DNA from: Iamia sp963728655
Lineage (GTDB): Bacteria > Actinomycetota > Acidimicrobiia > Acidimicrobiales > Iamiaceae
DNA length: 64,000 nt
NCBI GenBank assembly: GCA_963728655.1
Contig: CAVSLD010000006.1
Location: 1,054,001-1,118,000 of the forward strand
Reading direction: 5' to 3'
The notes beneath the pieces were generated by a model. That model ran no database searches, was not told the DNA's origin, and was given only the letters and a program-made list of their open reading frames with translations. Below, one piece after another: positions 27,835 to 36,203 of this stretch (positions are counted from its first letter, which is position 1; each line of letters starts with the position of its first letter). The position numbers were made by a program, and so were the translations under genes.

Positions 27835-29252
27835 CCGAGCGGCTCCACCGGCGGTGGCGTCCAGGTGCCGTCGATCGCCGCCGGCTGCGGGAGGTACAGC
27901 CGCATCATGAGCACGAAGGGGCCCTCGGGCACCGGCAGCCACAGGGGACGGGTGCCGTCGTCCCGCGCCGGGGGCTCGTCGTGGGAGACGACGACCTCCA
28001 GCGAGCCGTCGTCCTCGTAGGCGAGGTCGGGCGACCGGTCGCCGACCGCGTAGATGCCCTCGGGGTTGGCCACGAAGAACATGTCCGGGCCGTAGGCGGT
28101 GAGCGACCAGAACGAGTCGACCGGGGGCAGGGCGTCGGCCGGGAACCGCAGGACGTGGGGCACCGAGCCGTCGAGCACCTCGCCGTCGCCGTCGGTGCGG
28201 GCCACGCGGTAGACGGCCTCCTCGGCCACGTTGGCACCCCACCCGATGCGGGCCACCAGGGCCCGCTGGTCGAGGTCGTCGCCGTAGGTGCCCACCCGGC
28301 CGGGGTCGCTCCAGCCGGTGCCGCCGCCCGTGCCCGAGGCCCGCCGGTCGATGCGGGCGTCGCCGGCGGCCGCGGCCTCGTCGAGCAGGGCCTCATCCGC
28401 GGTGGGCGCGGTGCCGTCGGCGCCCAGGATGCCGGCCTCCTCGGCCCGGGCGACGAGGTCCCGCTGGGCCGGGGTCGTGGGCGGCACCACGGTGAGGGCG
28501 GCGCTCAGCTCGGTGAAGAAGGCGGCGTCGGTGGGGACGCCCTGCGGCGCGCCGGCGGGGTCGCCCAGAGGTGGGGGCGCCGGTGGGGCGGGGTCGCCGG
28601 TGAGGGCGGCGAGGGGCTGGAGGCCGACCTGGTCGCGGAGGGCCAGCACGTCGGCGATGTCGGCCTCGTCGTCGACCAGGAAGCGGCCCAGGAGGAACAC
28701 CAGCGGTGTGGTGGCCTCGATCTGCCCGGTGCCCACCGGCAGCTCGCCCTCCCACCCGGGCGGGGTGATCACCCAGGTGCCGGCCCGGGCGTCGGTGGCC
28801 CGGGTGCCGACGTAGGCGAAGGACTCCGTCCAGGCATCGAGCAGCTGGTAGGCGTAGTAGCGATCCGGCACGTCGGGCACGGTGAGGGCGAGCGGGCCGG
28901 CCCGGAGGTCGAGCACGGCGATGGAGTACAGGGTGTCCTGGTTGGGCGCCACGATGACCCGGGTCTCGGGCCCCGACAGCGCCGTCTGCCAGAACAGTGC
29001 GTTCGTGCCGATCAGCCCGCCGAACCGCTGGAGGGTGCGGAGCGAGACGAGCAAGGGGTACCCGGCCACGTAGGTCTCGGTGGCCAGCTCGGCGTCGGTC
29101 ATGGGGGTGGTCTCCTGGGCGGTGGCGGGGGAGGTGGCGTCCGGTGCCGTCGGGGCCGGCGCGGCGCCGTCGTCGCCACTGCAGGACGACGCCAGCACCA
29201 GGGCGGCCGTCGCGACCAGCGCGGCGACGCGGCGGGTCGACCGGATCGGCAT
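27831..29252 (-). CDS. DUF1254/DUF1214-type lipoprotein
   Basis: A 473-residue exported protein. Residues 1-24 form a lipoprotein-like signal peptide (RSTRRVAALVATAALVLASS followed by Cys24), then a Ala/Thr/Pro-rich linker. The body has TYVAGYPLLVSLRTLQRF, VIVAPNQDTLYSIAVLDL and DRYYAYQLLDAW, typical of the DUF1254 domain. The C-terminal LPPVDSFWSLTAYGPDMFFV and DGTRPLWLPVPEGPFVLMMR belong to DUF1214. The biochemical role of these domains is not established. It is co-transcribed with a TetR gene and is probably repressed by it. Start ATG lies next to the palindromic operator. Confidence 0.85.
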   Translation of the reverse strand: MPIRSTRRVAALVATAALVLASSCSGDDGAAPAPTAPDATSPATAQETTPMTDAELATETYVAGYPLLVSLRTLQRFGGLIGTNALFWQTALSGPETRVIVAPNQDTLYSIAVLDLRAGPLALTVPDVPDRYYAYQLLDAWTESFAYVGTRATDARAGTWVITPPGWEGELPVGTGQIEATTPLVFLLGRFLVDDEADIADVLALRDQVGLQPLAALTGDPAPPAPPPLGDPAGAPQGVPTDAAFFTELSAALTVVPPTTPAQRDLVARAEEAGILGADGTAPTADEALLDEAAAAGDARIDRRASGTGGGTGWSDPGRVGTYGDDLDQRALVARIGWGANVAEEAVYRVARTDGDGEVLDGSVPHVLRFPADALPPVDSFWSLTAYGPDMFFVANPEGIYAVGDRSPDLAYEDDGSLEVVVSHDEPPARDDGTRPLWLPVPEGPFVLMMRLYLPQPAAIDGTWTPPPVEPLG

Positions 29253-29257
29253 GGAAC

Positions 29258-29273
29258 TGGAACATTAGTTCCA
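29258..29273. promoter_or_regulatory. Palindromic operator of the lipoprotein-TetR operon
   Basis: TGGAACATTAGTTCCA is perfect apart from the centre and overlaps TAATGT, the likely minus-strand -10, nine nt before the lipoprotein ATG. A further GGAACT half-site lies at 29253. The local AT richness stands out in this genome. Confidence 0.6.
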
Positions 29274-29411
29274 ATCTCCGCGTCCGGGTGCGCCCCCGTC
29301 GTGCGCGCGGGATCGGCGTGCCGGTTCGGCTGGTGGTCCCGCCGGGTCGGTCGAGCCCGGGCGGACGGGGCTGGGCGGGGCGGACCGGTGGCCCGCCTAG
29401 GTTGCGGGGCC

Positions 29412-30191
29412 ATGGCTCCCGCAACGGCCCCGGTGGTGGGGCGCGACGTCGACGCCGTGCTCTTCGACGTGGGAGGCGTGCTCACCCTGCCCGACCCGGT
29501 GGCCTTCGAGGTCGCCCTCGCCCCGCTGGGCGCCACCGGCACCCTGGCCGACCGGGTCCGGGCCCACTACGTCGGCATGCACGCCCACGCCACCTCGGCC
29601 CGTGACGGCCACGAGGTGTGGCTCGACTACATCGACGCCTACCTCGCCACCGCAGGGGTCCCCGGGGACCGTCTGGACGAGGGCCGGGTGGCCTTCGGCC
29701 GGGTCTTCGGCCACCACTGCTGGCGGTTCCCCCTCGTGGAGACGGCCACGGCCATGGAGCGGCTGGGCCACGGCGGGGTGCCCCTCGGGGTGGTCAGCAA
29801 CGCCACCGGCCAGGTCGAGGCCCTCATCGCCCACCTCGGCCTGTGCCAGGTCGGCCCCGGCGGCGGGGTGCCCGTCGACGTGGTCGTGGACTCGGGTGTG
29901 GTGGGCGTGGAGAAGCCCGACCCGGCCGTGTTCGCCCCCGCCCTCGAGGTGATGGAGGGCCGCGGCGTCGCCCCCGAGCGCATCGCCTACGTGGGCGACA
30001 GCGTCCGCTACGACCTGGCCGGGGCCCGCGCCGCCGGCCTGGTGCCCGTGCTGCTGGACCCCTACGACCTCTACGACGGAGTCGACCTGGGCCCCGGCGC
30101 CAGCCGCATCCGCTCGGTCCACGACCTCCTGCCCTCGTGGGCGGGGCCCGCGGCCCGGGCCGACGACGCCCCCGAGCCCGAGGCCGACTGA
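29412..30191 (+). CDS. HAD-family hydrolase
   Basis: A 259-residue haloacid dehalogenase-like phosphatase. Motif I is AVLFDVGGVLTLPDP (nucleophile Asp). Motif II is GVVSNATGQ, motif III GVEKPDPAVFAPAL, and motif IV AYVGDSVRYDLAGARAAGL. An alpha-helical cap lies between motifs I and II. The substrate is not predictable. The start ATG follows TAGGTT by 8 nt with no ribosome site. The upstream gap carries the divergent lipoprotein operator. Confidence 0.85.
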   Translation: MAPATAPVVGRDVDAVLFDVGGVLTLPDPVAFEVALAPLGATGTLADRVRAHYVGMHAHATSARDGHEVWLDYIDAYLATAGVPGDRLDEGRVAFGRVFGHHCWRFPLVETATAMERLGHGGVPLGVVSNATGQVEALIAHLGLCQVGPGGGVPVDVVVDSGVVGVEKPDPAVFAPALEVMEGRGVAPERIAYVGDSVRYDLAGARAAGLVPVLLDPYDLYDGVDLGPGASRIRSVHDLLPSWAGPAARADDAPEPEAD

Positions 30192-30319
30192 GGGCGAGGG
30201 CGGTCGCCGTCGGTCCTGGGGCAGGTCGCGTCGCCCGACGACGCCGACCGACCCCGGGCCGTCGCTTCTCCGTCCCGGGGCGGGCGGCAGCGGCCGCGCG
30301 GTCGGCCTAGGGTCCGGGG

Positions 30320-30691
30320 ATGGCCAAGCCCGACGTCTCCATCCCCACCGACACCGCCCCTCCCACCGAGCTGGTCACCGAGGACCTGGCCGTGGGCGAC
30401 GGCGACGAGGCCGCCTCCGGCCACAACGTCGAGGTCCACTACGTGGGCGTCTCGTGGTCGACGGGCCAGCAGTTCGACGCCTCCTGGGACCGGGGCGACA
30501 CCTTCGGGTTCCGCCTGGGCCGGGGCCAGGTCATCGAGGGCTGGGACCAGGGCGTGGCCGGCATGAAGGTCGGCGGCCGCCGCCGCATCACCATCCCGCC
30601 GGAGATGGGCTACGGCGCCCGCGGCGCCGGCGGCGTGATCGCCCCCCACGAGACCCTGGTCTTCGTGGTCGACCTCCTCGGCGTCGGCTGA
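30320..30691 (+). CDS. FKBP-type peptidyl-prolyl cis-trans isomerase
   Basis: A 123-residue cytoplasmic single-domain FKBP. The core VEVHYVGVSWSTGQQFDASW, FRLGRGQVIEGWDQGVAGMK, VGGRRRITIPPEMGYG and LVFVVDLLGV contain the usual active-site aromatic and Asp residues (FDASWDRG). No signal peptide is present. TAGGGT ends 6 nt before the ATG, so the mRNA appears leaderless. It speeds prolyl isomerisation during folding. Confidence 0.95.
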   Translation: MAKPDVSIPTDTAPPTELVTEDLAVGDGDEAASGHNVEVHYVGVSWSTGQQFDASWDRGDTFGFRLGRGQVIEGWDQGVAGMKVGGRRRITIPPEMGYGARGAGGVIAPHETLVFVVDLLGVG

Positions 30692-30733
30692 GCACCGGTC
30701 CCCGCCCGGCGGGGGTTGGTCCCTGCCCGGTGC
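30692..30733 (+). other. Stem-loop between FKBP gene and hisG
   Basis: Outer arms GCACCGG/CCCGGTGC enclose an inner hairpin CCCCGCC/GGCGGGG. It ends 10 nt before the hisG ATG. It may end the FKBP transcript or affect hisG expression; no T-run follows. Confidence 0.45.
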
Positions 30734-30743
30734 TGCGGGCACG

Positions 30744-31628
30744 ATGGCGGACGTGCTGAGCCTCGTCCTGCCCAAGGGGTCCCTGGAGCGCGCCACCCTC
30801 GAGCTGTTCGAGGCCGCCGACCTGGCCGTGGCCCGCTCGTCGTCGGTGGCCTACAAGGCATCGATCGACGACCCCCGCATCGACCAGGTGCGCATCCTCC
30901 GCCCCCAGGAGATCCCCCGCTACGTGGCCGACGGCCTGTTCGACGTGGGGATCACCGGGCGGGACTGGATCACCGAGACCGAGAGCAAGGTCGAGAGCCT
31001 GGGCCGGCTCCACTACTCCAAGGCCACCGCCCGCCCCGTGTGCATCGTGGTGGCCGTCCCGGCCGACTCACCGGTGGAGCGGGTCGAGGACCTGGCCGAC
31101 GGCGTGCGGGTGGCCAGCGAGTACCCCGAGCTCACCCGGCGCTTCTTCGCCGAGAAGGGCATCGACGCCGAGATCAGCCTGAGCTACGGCGCCACCGAGG
31201 CCAAGGTGCCCGACATCGTCGACGCCATCGTCGACCTCACCGAGACGGGCTCGGCCCTGCGGGCCGCCGGCCTCAAGATCATCGGAGAGATCCTCACCTC
31301 CCACACCGAGCTCATCGCCAACCCGGCGGCCCTGGCCGATCCCGGGAAGGCCCACGCCATGGCCCAGCTCAAGACCCTCCTCGACGGGGCCCTGGAGGCC
31401 CGGGGCAAGGTCCTGGTGAAGCTCAACGTGGGCGGCGACGACCTCGACCGGGTCATCGACATCCTGCCGTCGATGAAGGCCCCCACCGTCTCCGCCCTGC
31501 ACCGGGGTGGCGGGTTCGCGGTCGAGACGGTGGTCCCCAAGGACCAGATCAACATCCTCATCCCCGCCCTCCGCGACGCCGGGGCCAGCGACATCCTCGA
31601 GATGGCGCTGGCCAAGATCGTCCACTAG
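30744..31628 (+). CDS. hisG: ATP phosphoribosyltransferase (long form)
   Basis: First step of histidine synthesis. The 294-residue product is the long HisG with a C-terminal regulatory domain. It shows LSLVLPKGSLERATLELFEA, VGITGRDWITE, the phosphoribosyl-binding EAKVPDIVDAIVDLTETGSA and the regulatory part VLVKLNVGGDDLDRVIDILP. Feedback inhibition by histidine is known for this form. No hisE or other his gene is adjacent. No clear ribosome site is visible before the ATG; a stem-loop precedes it. Confidence 0.96.
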   Translation: MADVLSLVLPKGSLERATLELFEAADLAVARSSSVAYKASIDDPRIDQVRILRPQEIPRYVADGLFDVGITGRDWITETESKVESLGRLHYSKATARPVCIVVAVPADSPVERVEDLADGVRVASEYPELTRRFFAEKGIDAEISLSYGATEAKVPDIVDAIVDLTETGSALRAAGLKIIGEILTSHTELIANPAALADPGKAHAMAQLKTLLDGALEARGKVLVKLNVGGDDLDRVIDILPSMKAPTVSALHRGGGFAVETVVPKDQINILIPALRDAGASDILEMALAKIVH

Positions 31629-31632
31629 CGCC

Positions 31633-31863
31633 GTGGCCGGAGCGGGACCCGCGCCGGGGCCGGTGGCCGGCGTGGTCGAGGCCTGGGACGACCCCGAGGG
31701 CGTGGGATCGGTGCGGACCGACGTCGGGGCCCTCCTCGACCTCCAGTGCACCGACCTGGCCGACGGCACCCGGACCACCGAGGTCGGCACGCGGGTCACC
31801 GGCGTCGCCGCCCCCGGCCACCACGGCCGCTGGCGCATCGAGGACGTCCGCCCCGCCCCCTGA
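31633..31863 (+). CDS. Cold-shock-like OB-fold protein
   Basis: A small 76-residue protein starting 4 nt after hisG. GVVEAWDDPEGVGSVRTDVG, LQCTDLADGTRTTEVGTRV and HGRWRIEDV resemble a divergent cold-shock domain found as a short stand-alone gene in actinobacteria. The aromatic RNP motifs of classical Csp proteins are mostly missing (the region reads GVGSVRTD), so nucleic-acid binding is uncertain. Co-transcription with hisG is likely from the spacing. Confidence 0.65.
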   Translation: MAGAGPAPGPVAGVVEAWDDPEGVGSVRTDVGALLDLQCTDLADGTRTTEVGTRVTGVAAPGHHGRWRIEDVRPAP

Positions 31864-31946
31864 CGTGACCGGTGCGACACCGATCTCGTCACTGTGTGCC
31901 ACCCTGGGACCACGTCGAGGCCGCCGGCGGGCGGCGAGGAGGTCCC

Positions 31947-33194
31947 GTGACCGGAGCCACGAGGAGCGCACGTCGCGGGCGGTGGGTCACCCTGGTCGCC
32001 GCCGTCCTGCTGGGGGCCGGGCTGGTGGCACCGGCGGTCGCCGGGGCCCAGGAGCCCCAGGCCGACCTGTCGATCACCTCGGGCCACTCACCCGCCACGC
32101 CGGAGTCGGGGGTGCCCTTCGACATCAGCGCCACGGTCACCAACGACGGCCCCGCCACGGCGGCCGACGTGGTGGTGGGCATCTCCTTCGGCTACCCGCT
32201 GGAGGTCCAGGCCCTCCCCGACGGGTGTCAGGCGTCAGCCGCGGGCTCGGCCATCTGCGACATCGGGGACCTCGGCGCCGGCACCTCGGCCGGCCGGACC
32301 CTCACCGTGCGGGCCCTGGCCTCGGGGGTCTACGTGCTCCCGGCAGCCACCTCCTCCCCGACGCCGGACCCCGACACCGACGACCGGGCCAGCTCCGACA
32401 CCGTGATCGTCCGCCCCGGGCCCAGCGTGGGTGAGCGCTACGTGGCCGGCACCTACCCGGTGATCCTCGACCGTCCGGGGACGCCCGAGGGCCGGGCCTA
32501 CTGGGCCGACCGCTTCGACCAGGGCTTCCGGACCGGGCGGCCCCCGCTCGAGTCGGTGCCCTTCGGGCTCATCACCAGCCGGGAGCACCGACGCCAGCGG
32601 GTGGAGGAGTCCTACCGGCGGATCCTCGGCCGCTCGGCCGACGGCGGCGCCCTCACCTACTGGTCGGCGGCGCTCGGTGGTGCGGTCTCCGACGCCCGGC
32701 TCGACCAGCTGCTCATCGCCTCGGGCGAGTTCGGGTCCAGGCACCCCTCGGATGCCGTCGACGCGACCTTCCAGGCGGTCCTCCGCCGGGCGCCGTCGGC
32801 CTCCGAGCGCGCCACGTGGCAGTCCCGCCTGGCGGCCGGCACCTCCCGTGCCCGGATGGCCGCGTCCCTGCAGACCGCCACCGAGGGCTACGACGTGGTC
32901 ATCGACGAGGCCTACCAGCGCAGCCTCGGCCACGGTCCCGACGCCTTCGGCCGCTTCGTCTGGCAGGTCGAGCTGCGCCGGGGCACGAGCCCCCAGCGGC
33001 TCTGGGCCCGGCTGCTCGTGGGTGGCGAGTACCTGGCCCAGTACCCGCCGACCCAGGACGACTACGGCGTCGGCGGCCCCCAGCCCATCTACAGCTTCGC
33101 CGAGGACGGCAGTGCCGCCTCCGGCGACCCGGCCGCGCCGCCCGCCCCGGCGCCGACCACCGCCCCTCGGGCCACGGCCCGCTCCGGCGGCTGA
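31947..33194 (+). CDS. Secreted protein with DUF11-like and DUF4214 repeats
   Basis: A 415-residue exported protein. A signal peptide (TLVAAVLLGAGLVAPAVAGA, cleavage near Ala34) is followed by an Ig-like DUF11-type domain: ADLSITSGHSPATPESGVPF, then VTNDGPATAADVVVGISFGY. From about residue 165 there are roughly four DUF4214-like units, each with a YxxxLGR or equivalent turn: AYWADRFDQG, SYRRILGRSADGGALTYWSA, FQAVLRRAPSASERATWQSR and AYQRSLGHGPDAFGRFVWQV. A Pro/Ala/Thr tail ends the protein. The GTG start has a GAGGAGG site. DUF4214 proteins are often surface proteins; the role here is unknown. Confidence 0.8.
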   Translation: MTGATRSARRGRWVTLVAAVLLGAGLVAPAVAGAQEPQADLSITSGHSPATPESGVPFDISATVTNDGPATAADVVVGISFGYPLEVQALPDGCQASAAGSAICDIGDLGAGTSAGRTLTVRALASGVYVLPAATSSPTPDPDTDDRASSDTVIVRPGPSVGERYVAGTYPVILDRPGTPEGRAYWADRFDQGFRTGRPPLESVPFGLITSREHRRQRVEESYRRILGRSADGGALTYWSAALGGAVSDARLDQLLIASGEFGSRHPSDAVDATFQAVLRRAPSASERATWQSRLAAGTSRARMAASLQTATEGYDVVIDEAYQRSLGHGPDAFGRFVWQVELRRGTSPQRLWARLLVGGEYLAQYPPTQDDYGVGGPQPIYSFAEDGSAASGDPAAPPAPAPTTAPRATARSGG

Positions 33195-33219
33195 CCGGCG
33201 AGGAGGGCGCGGGTGCCCC

Positions 33220-34860
33220 TCAGGCGATGCGGACGCGGCGGCGGGGCCAGCCCGAGGCGCCGTCGGGGATGACGTCGGTGCGCTCCTCGGTCTGGGTCTC
33301 GCCGGTGCCGTCGGTGGCGCGGGCCTCGATGGTGTGCTGGCCGGGCGTCGCGTCCCACCGCAGCACCCACTGGACCCAGGTGTCGTCGGAGGTGACGGGG
33401 CCGAGCTCGGCCTCCTGCCAGGTGCCGTCGTCGATGCGGACCTCGACCTTGGAGATGCCCCGGCTCGGGGCCCACGCCACCCCGGCGATGGGCACGAGGC
33501 CTGGCTGCGGGTCGCTCCGGAGGCGGGGGACGTCGATGCGGCACTGGGTCTTGACCGGGCCCTCCTTCGCCCACCCCCGGTCGATCCAGTAGCCGTCCTC
33601 GCCGTCGAGGGTGGTGAGGCGGATCTCCTTCAGCCACTTGGTGGCCGACACGTAGCCGTAGAGGCCGGAGACGACGAGGCGGGCCGGGAACCCGTGGGCC
33701 CGGGGGAGGGGGGCCCCGTTCATGCCCACCGCCAGCAGGGCCGAGCGGTCGGGATCGTCGAGGGCGGCCAGGGGGAACCCGGCGGTGAAGCCGTCGACCG
33801 ACTCGCCCACCACCTGGGTGGCGGCGGGGTCGACGCCCGCCTCCTCCAGCAGGCCGCGCAGGGGGATGCCCCGCCAGCGGGCGTTGCCGACCAGGTCGCC
33901 GCCGACCTCGTTGGACACGCAGGACAGGGTGACGACCTCCTCGACCAGGTCGCGGGCGAGGAGGTCGGCGTAGGACAGCTCGAGCTCCCGGTCGACCAGC
34001 CCGGCGACCTTCACCTTCCACGAGCCGGTGTCGACCACGGGGGTCTGGAGCGCGGTGTCGATCCGGTAGAAGTCGGCGTTGGGGACGATGTAGGGCGTCA
34101 GCCCGTCGATCTCGAGCAGGTCGGTGGGCAGGGTCTCGGCCGTGGTGGCCGCGGGCAGGCGCTCCGGCAGGGCGCCGGCCGAGGCCCGCAGGGTGCTGCG
34201 GACCTCCTGGCCCAGGGCCCCGACGGCCACGATGGCGGCGCCCGTGCCGGCCCCCCAGGCCAGCACGTCGCGACGGGTGGCGGTGACCAGGGCCAGGCCG
34301 TCGGCGGGGGGCCGGAGCCCGGACGGGTCGGCTCCGCCCTCGGCCCACACCGTCCAGGGCGCAGCCCGCAGCCCGAAGCGGTCGAGCAGGAACAGCAGGA
34401 CGCCGACGCCCGCGACCACGCCCAGCACCGCGGCCACGAGGGCCAGGCCCACCAGGCCCTGCGGGGTGCGCCAGGTGGCCAGCACGCCGACCACGCCGAA
34501 GAGGGCGAAGCCGGCCACGCCCCAGCGGGGGCGGCGCAGCTCCAGGCGCCCGAGCAGCGAGCCGAACAGGAGGCACACGACGACGGTGCCGACGGCCAGC
34601 GCGGTCTTGTCCTGGGTGCCGAACAGGGCGACGGCCAGGCTCTTGAGCGCCCCGGCGAAGGTGTCGAGGAAGCGGGTCTCGACGCTCAGCAGCAGCGAGG
34701 GGTGGGTGGGGGCGACGAGCCCGACCAGCTCGGTGGTGGCCAGGGCGGCGGCGGTGCCCAGCACCCCGGCCAGCCGGGCCCGGTTCTCCCGGCTGGCCTC
34801 GGGGAGCGGGGCGCGCGCCAGGGCCAGGCGGTCCCGGGCCGTGCCCTCACCGCTGCTCAT
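33220..34860 (-). CDS. Membrane-anchored molybdopterin oxidoreductase (sulfite oxidase-like)
   Basis: A 546-residue protein. The N-terminal 230 residues hold about five membrane helices (LAGVLGTAAALATTELVGLV, WGVAGFALFGVVGVLA, GLALVAAVLGVVAGVGVLLF), then TRRDVLAWGAGTGAAIVAVG, a Tat-like segment. The exported domain has the Moco motif VVTLSCVSNEVGGDLVGNAR with the Mo-ligand Cys, GLYGYVSATKWLKEI and a C-terminal Ig-like dimer domain. It likely oxidises or reduces a small periplasmic substrate, such as sulfite or a sulfoxide. Its ATG overlaps the stop of the kinase gene (ATGA), so it is a direct target operon of that two-component system. Confidence 0.88.
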   Translation of the reverse strand: MSSGEGTARDRLALARAPLPEASRENRARLAGVLGTAAALATTELVGLVAPTHPSLLLSVETRFLDTFAGALKSLAVALFGTQDKTALAVGTVVVCLLFGSLLGRLELRRPRWGVAGFALFGVVGVLATWRTPQGLVGLALVAAVLGVVAGVGVLLFLLDRFGLRAAPWTVWAEGGADPSGLRPPADGLALVTATRRDVLAWGAGTGAAIVAVGALGQEVRSTLRASAGALPERLPAATTAETLPTDLLEIDGLTPYIVPNADFYRIDTALQTPVVDTGSWKVKVAGLVDRELELSYADLLARDLVEEVVTLSCVSNEVGGDLVGNARWRGIPLRGLLEEAGVDPAATQVVGESVDGFTAGFPLAALDDPDRSALLAVGMNGAPLPRAHGFPARLVVSGLYGYVSATKWLKEIRLTTLDGEDGYWIDRGWAKEGPVKTQCRIDVPRLRSDPQPGLVPIAGVAWAPSRGISKVEVRIDDGTWQEAELGPVTSDDTWVQWVLRWDATPGQHTIEARATDGTGETQTEERTDVIPDGASGWPRRRVRIA

Positions 34861-36203
34861 CGGCCGACGGGGGTCCCGTCCGAGCGGTCGGCCCACGTCG
34901 TCGGGCCTGCGTCGCGGAGGGGGAGCGAGACGGTGAAGCGGCACCCGGGCCCGTCGTTGGCCACCGAGATCCGCCCCTCGTGGGCCTCCAGCAGGCCCCG
35001 GGCGATGGCCAGGCCCAGCCCGCCCCCGCCGTCGGCCCGGCGCCGGGCCGCGTCGGCCCGGTAGCCGACCTCGAACAGGCGGGGGATGTGGACGTCGTCG
35101 ATCCCGCCGCACTCGTCGGTGACGTCGAGGGTCAGGGCCGGGTGGTCGTCGTCATCCTCCAGGCGGCCCACCACGGTGACGTGGCCGCCGGCGTCGGTGG
35201 CGGCGATGGCGTTGTCGACGAGGTTGCGCAGCACCCGTCGCAGGTCGGCCGGCACCAGCGGGGCCTCGTCGGCGGCCAGCCGGTGGGCCAGGGCCACGCC
35301 CCGGGTGTCGGCCTGGCCGCCGGCGCCCTCGACCACCTCCATCAGCAGCGCGTCGAGGGGCACCAGGTGGTCGGCGTCGGTGGCGGCCACCCCGCTGGAG
35401 ATGCGGGAGAGCTCGAAGAGGTCGTCGACGAGCGTGCCCAGGCGCTCGGCCTCGGTGCGGATGTTGTGGTGGTAGCGGGCGACCGACTCGGCGTCGTCGA
35501 CCACGCCGTCCTCGAGGGCCTCGGCCATGGCCCGGACCGAGGCGATGGGGCTGCGCAGGTCGTGGGAGACCCACGCCACCAGCTCCCGCCGGGAGGCGTC
35601 GAGGGCCAGGGCCCGGCGGCGGGCTCGGTCGAGGCGGTCGTGGGCGGTCTGCAGCTCGTCGGCCACCGCCCGCAGCTCGGCGCTGGTGATGGCTGCGCCG
35701 GGGGAGGGCGGAGCGTCGTCGGGCCCGACGACGCCCGCCTCGGGGTCGGCGTCGCGGTCCAGCGGGCCGAGGGTGCCGAGGTGCTGGGCCAGGTGGGCCA
35801 GCCCGTCGGCCTCGTCGGCCACCCGCCCCGCGAGCACAACCGCCCCGGCCACGGCCAGGCCGGCGCTGACGGTGAGGACGACGCCCAGCACACCGAGGTC
35901 GTGGCCGGAGAGGAACATGGCCCGGGCCGCCAGGGCCGCGCCCGACGCGGTGGCCGCGGTGGCCACCGCCCCCACCACCAACAGGCGGCCGAAGAGGGTG
36001 GTGCCGCGGCCGAGGCGGTCGAGGGCGGCGACGACGAGGGCGGCGGCGGCGGAGCCGGCCACCGCGAACACGAACAGGGCGACGGCGTCACCCGCGGGCA
36101 CGCCGGCGACCGCCGCCACCACCGCGGCGAGGGCCAGGGCGGTGGCCACCACGGCTGCGGCCAGGCGGGCGCGGGCCCGGGCCCCCCGGACCCCGCCGCT
36201 CAC
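34857..36203 (-). CDS. Sensor histidine kinase
   Basis: A 448-residue membrane kinase. It has about four N-terminal transmembrane helices, no large extracellular loop, a HAMP-like linker, the dimerisation/phosphoacceptor motif ELVAWVSHDLRSPIASVRAM (His), the N box LRRVLRNLVDNAIAATDAGG and a G box GGGGLGLAIARGLLEAHEG. The GTG overlaps the response regulator stop (GTGA) and the kinase stop overlaps the molybdoenzyme start (ATGA). Sensing within the membrane or of the molybdoenzyme itself is possible but not shown. Confidence 0.9.
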   Translation of the reverse strand: MSGGVRGARARARLAAAVVATALALAAVVAAVAGVPAGDAVALFVFAVAGSAAAALVVAALDRLGRGTTLFGRLLVVGAVATAATASGAALAARAMFLSGHDLGVLGVVLTVSAGLAVAGAVVLAGRVADEADGLAHLAQHLGTLGPLDRDADPEAGVVGPDDAPPSPGAAITSAELRAVADELQTAHDRLDRARRRALALDASRRELVAWVSHDLRSPIASVRAMAEALEDGVVDDAESVARYHHNIRTEAERLGTLVDDLFELSRISSGVAATDADHLVPLDALLMEVVEGAGGQADTRGVALAHRLAADEAPLVPADLRRVLRNLVDNAIAATDAGGHVTVVGRLEDDDDHPALTLDVTDECGGIDDVHIPRLFEVGYRADAARRRADGGGGLGLAIARGLLEAHEGRISVANDGPGCRFTVSLPLRDAGPTTWADRSDGTPVGR

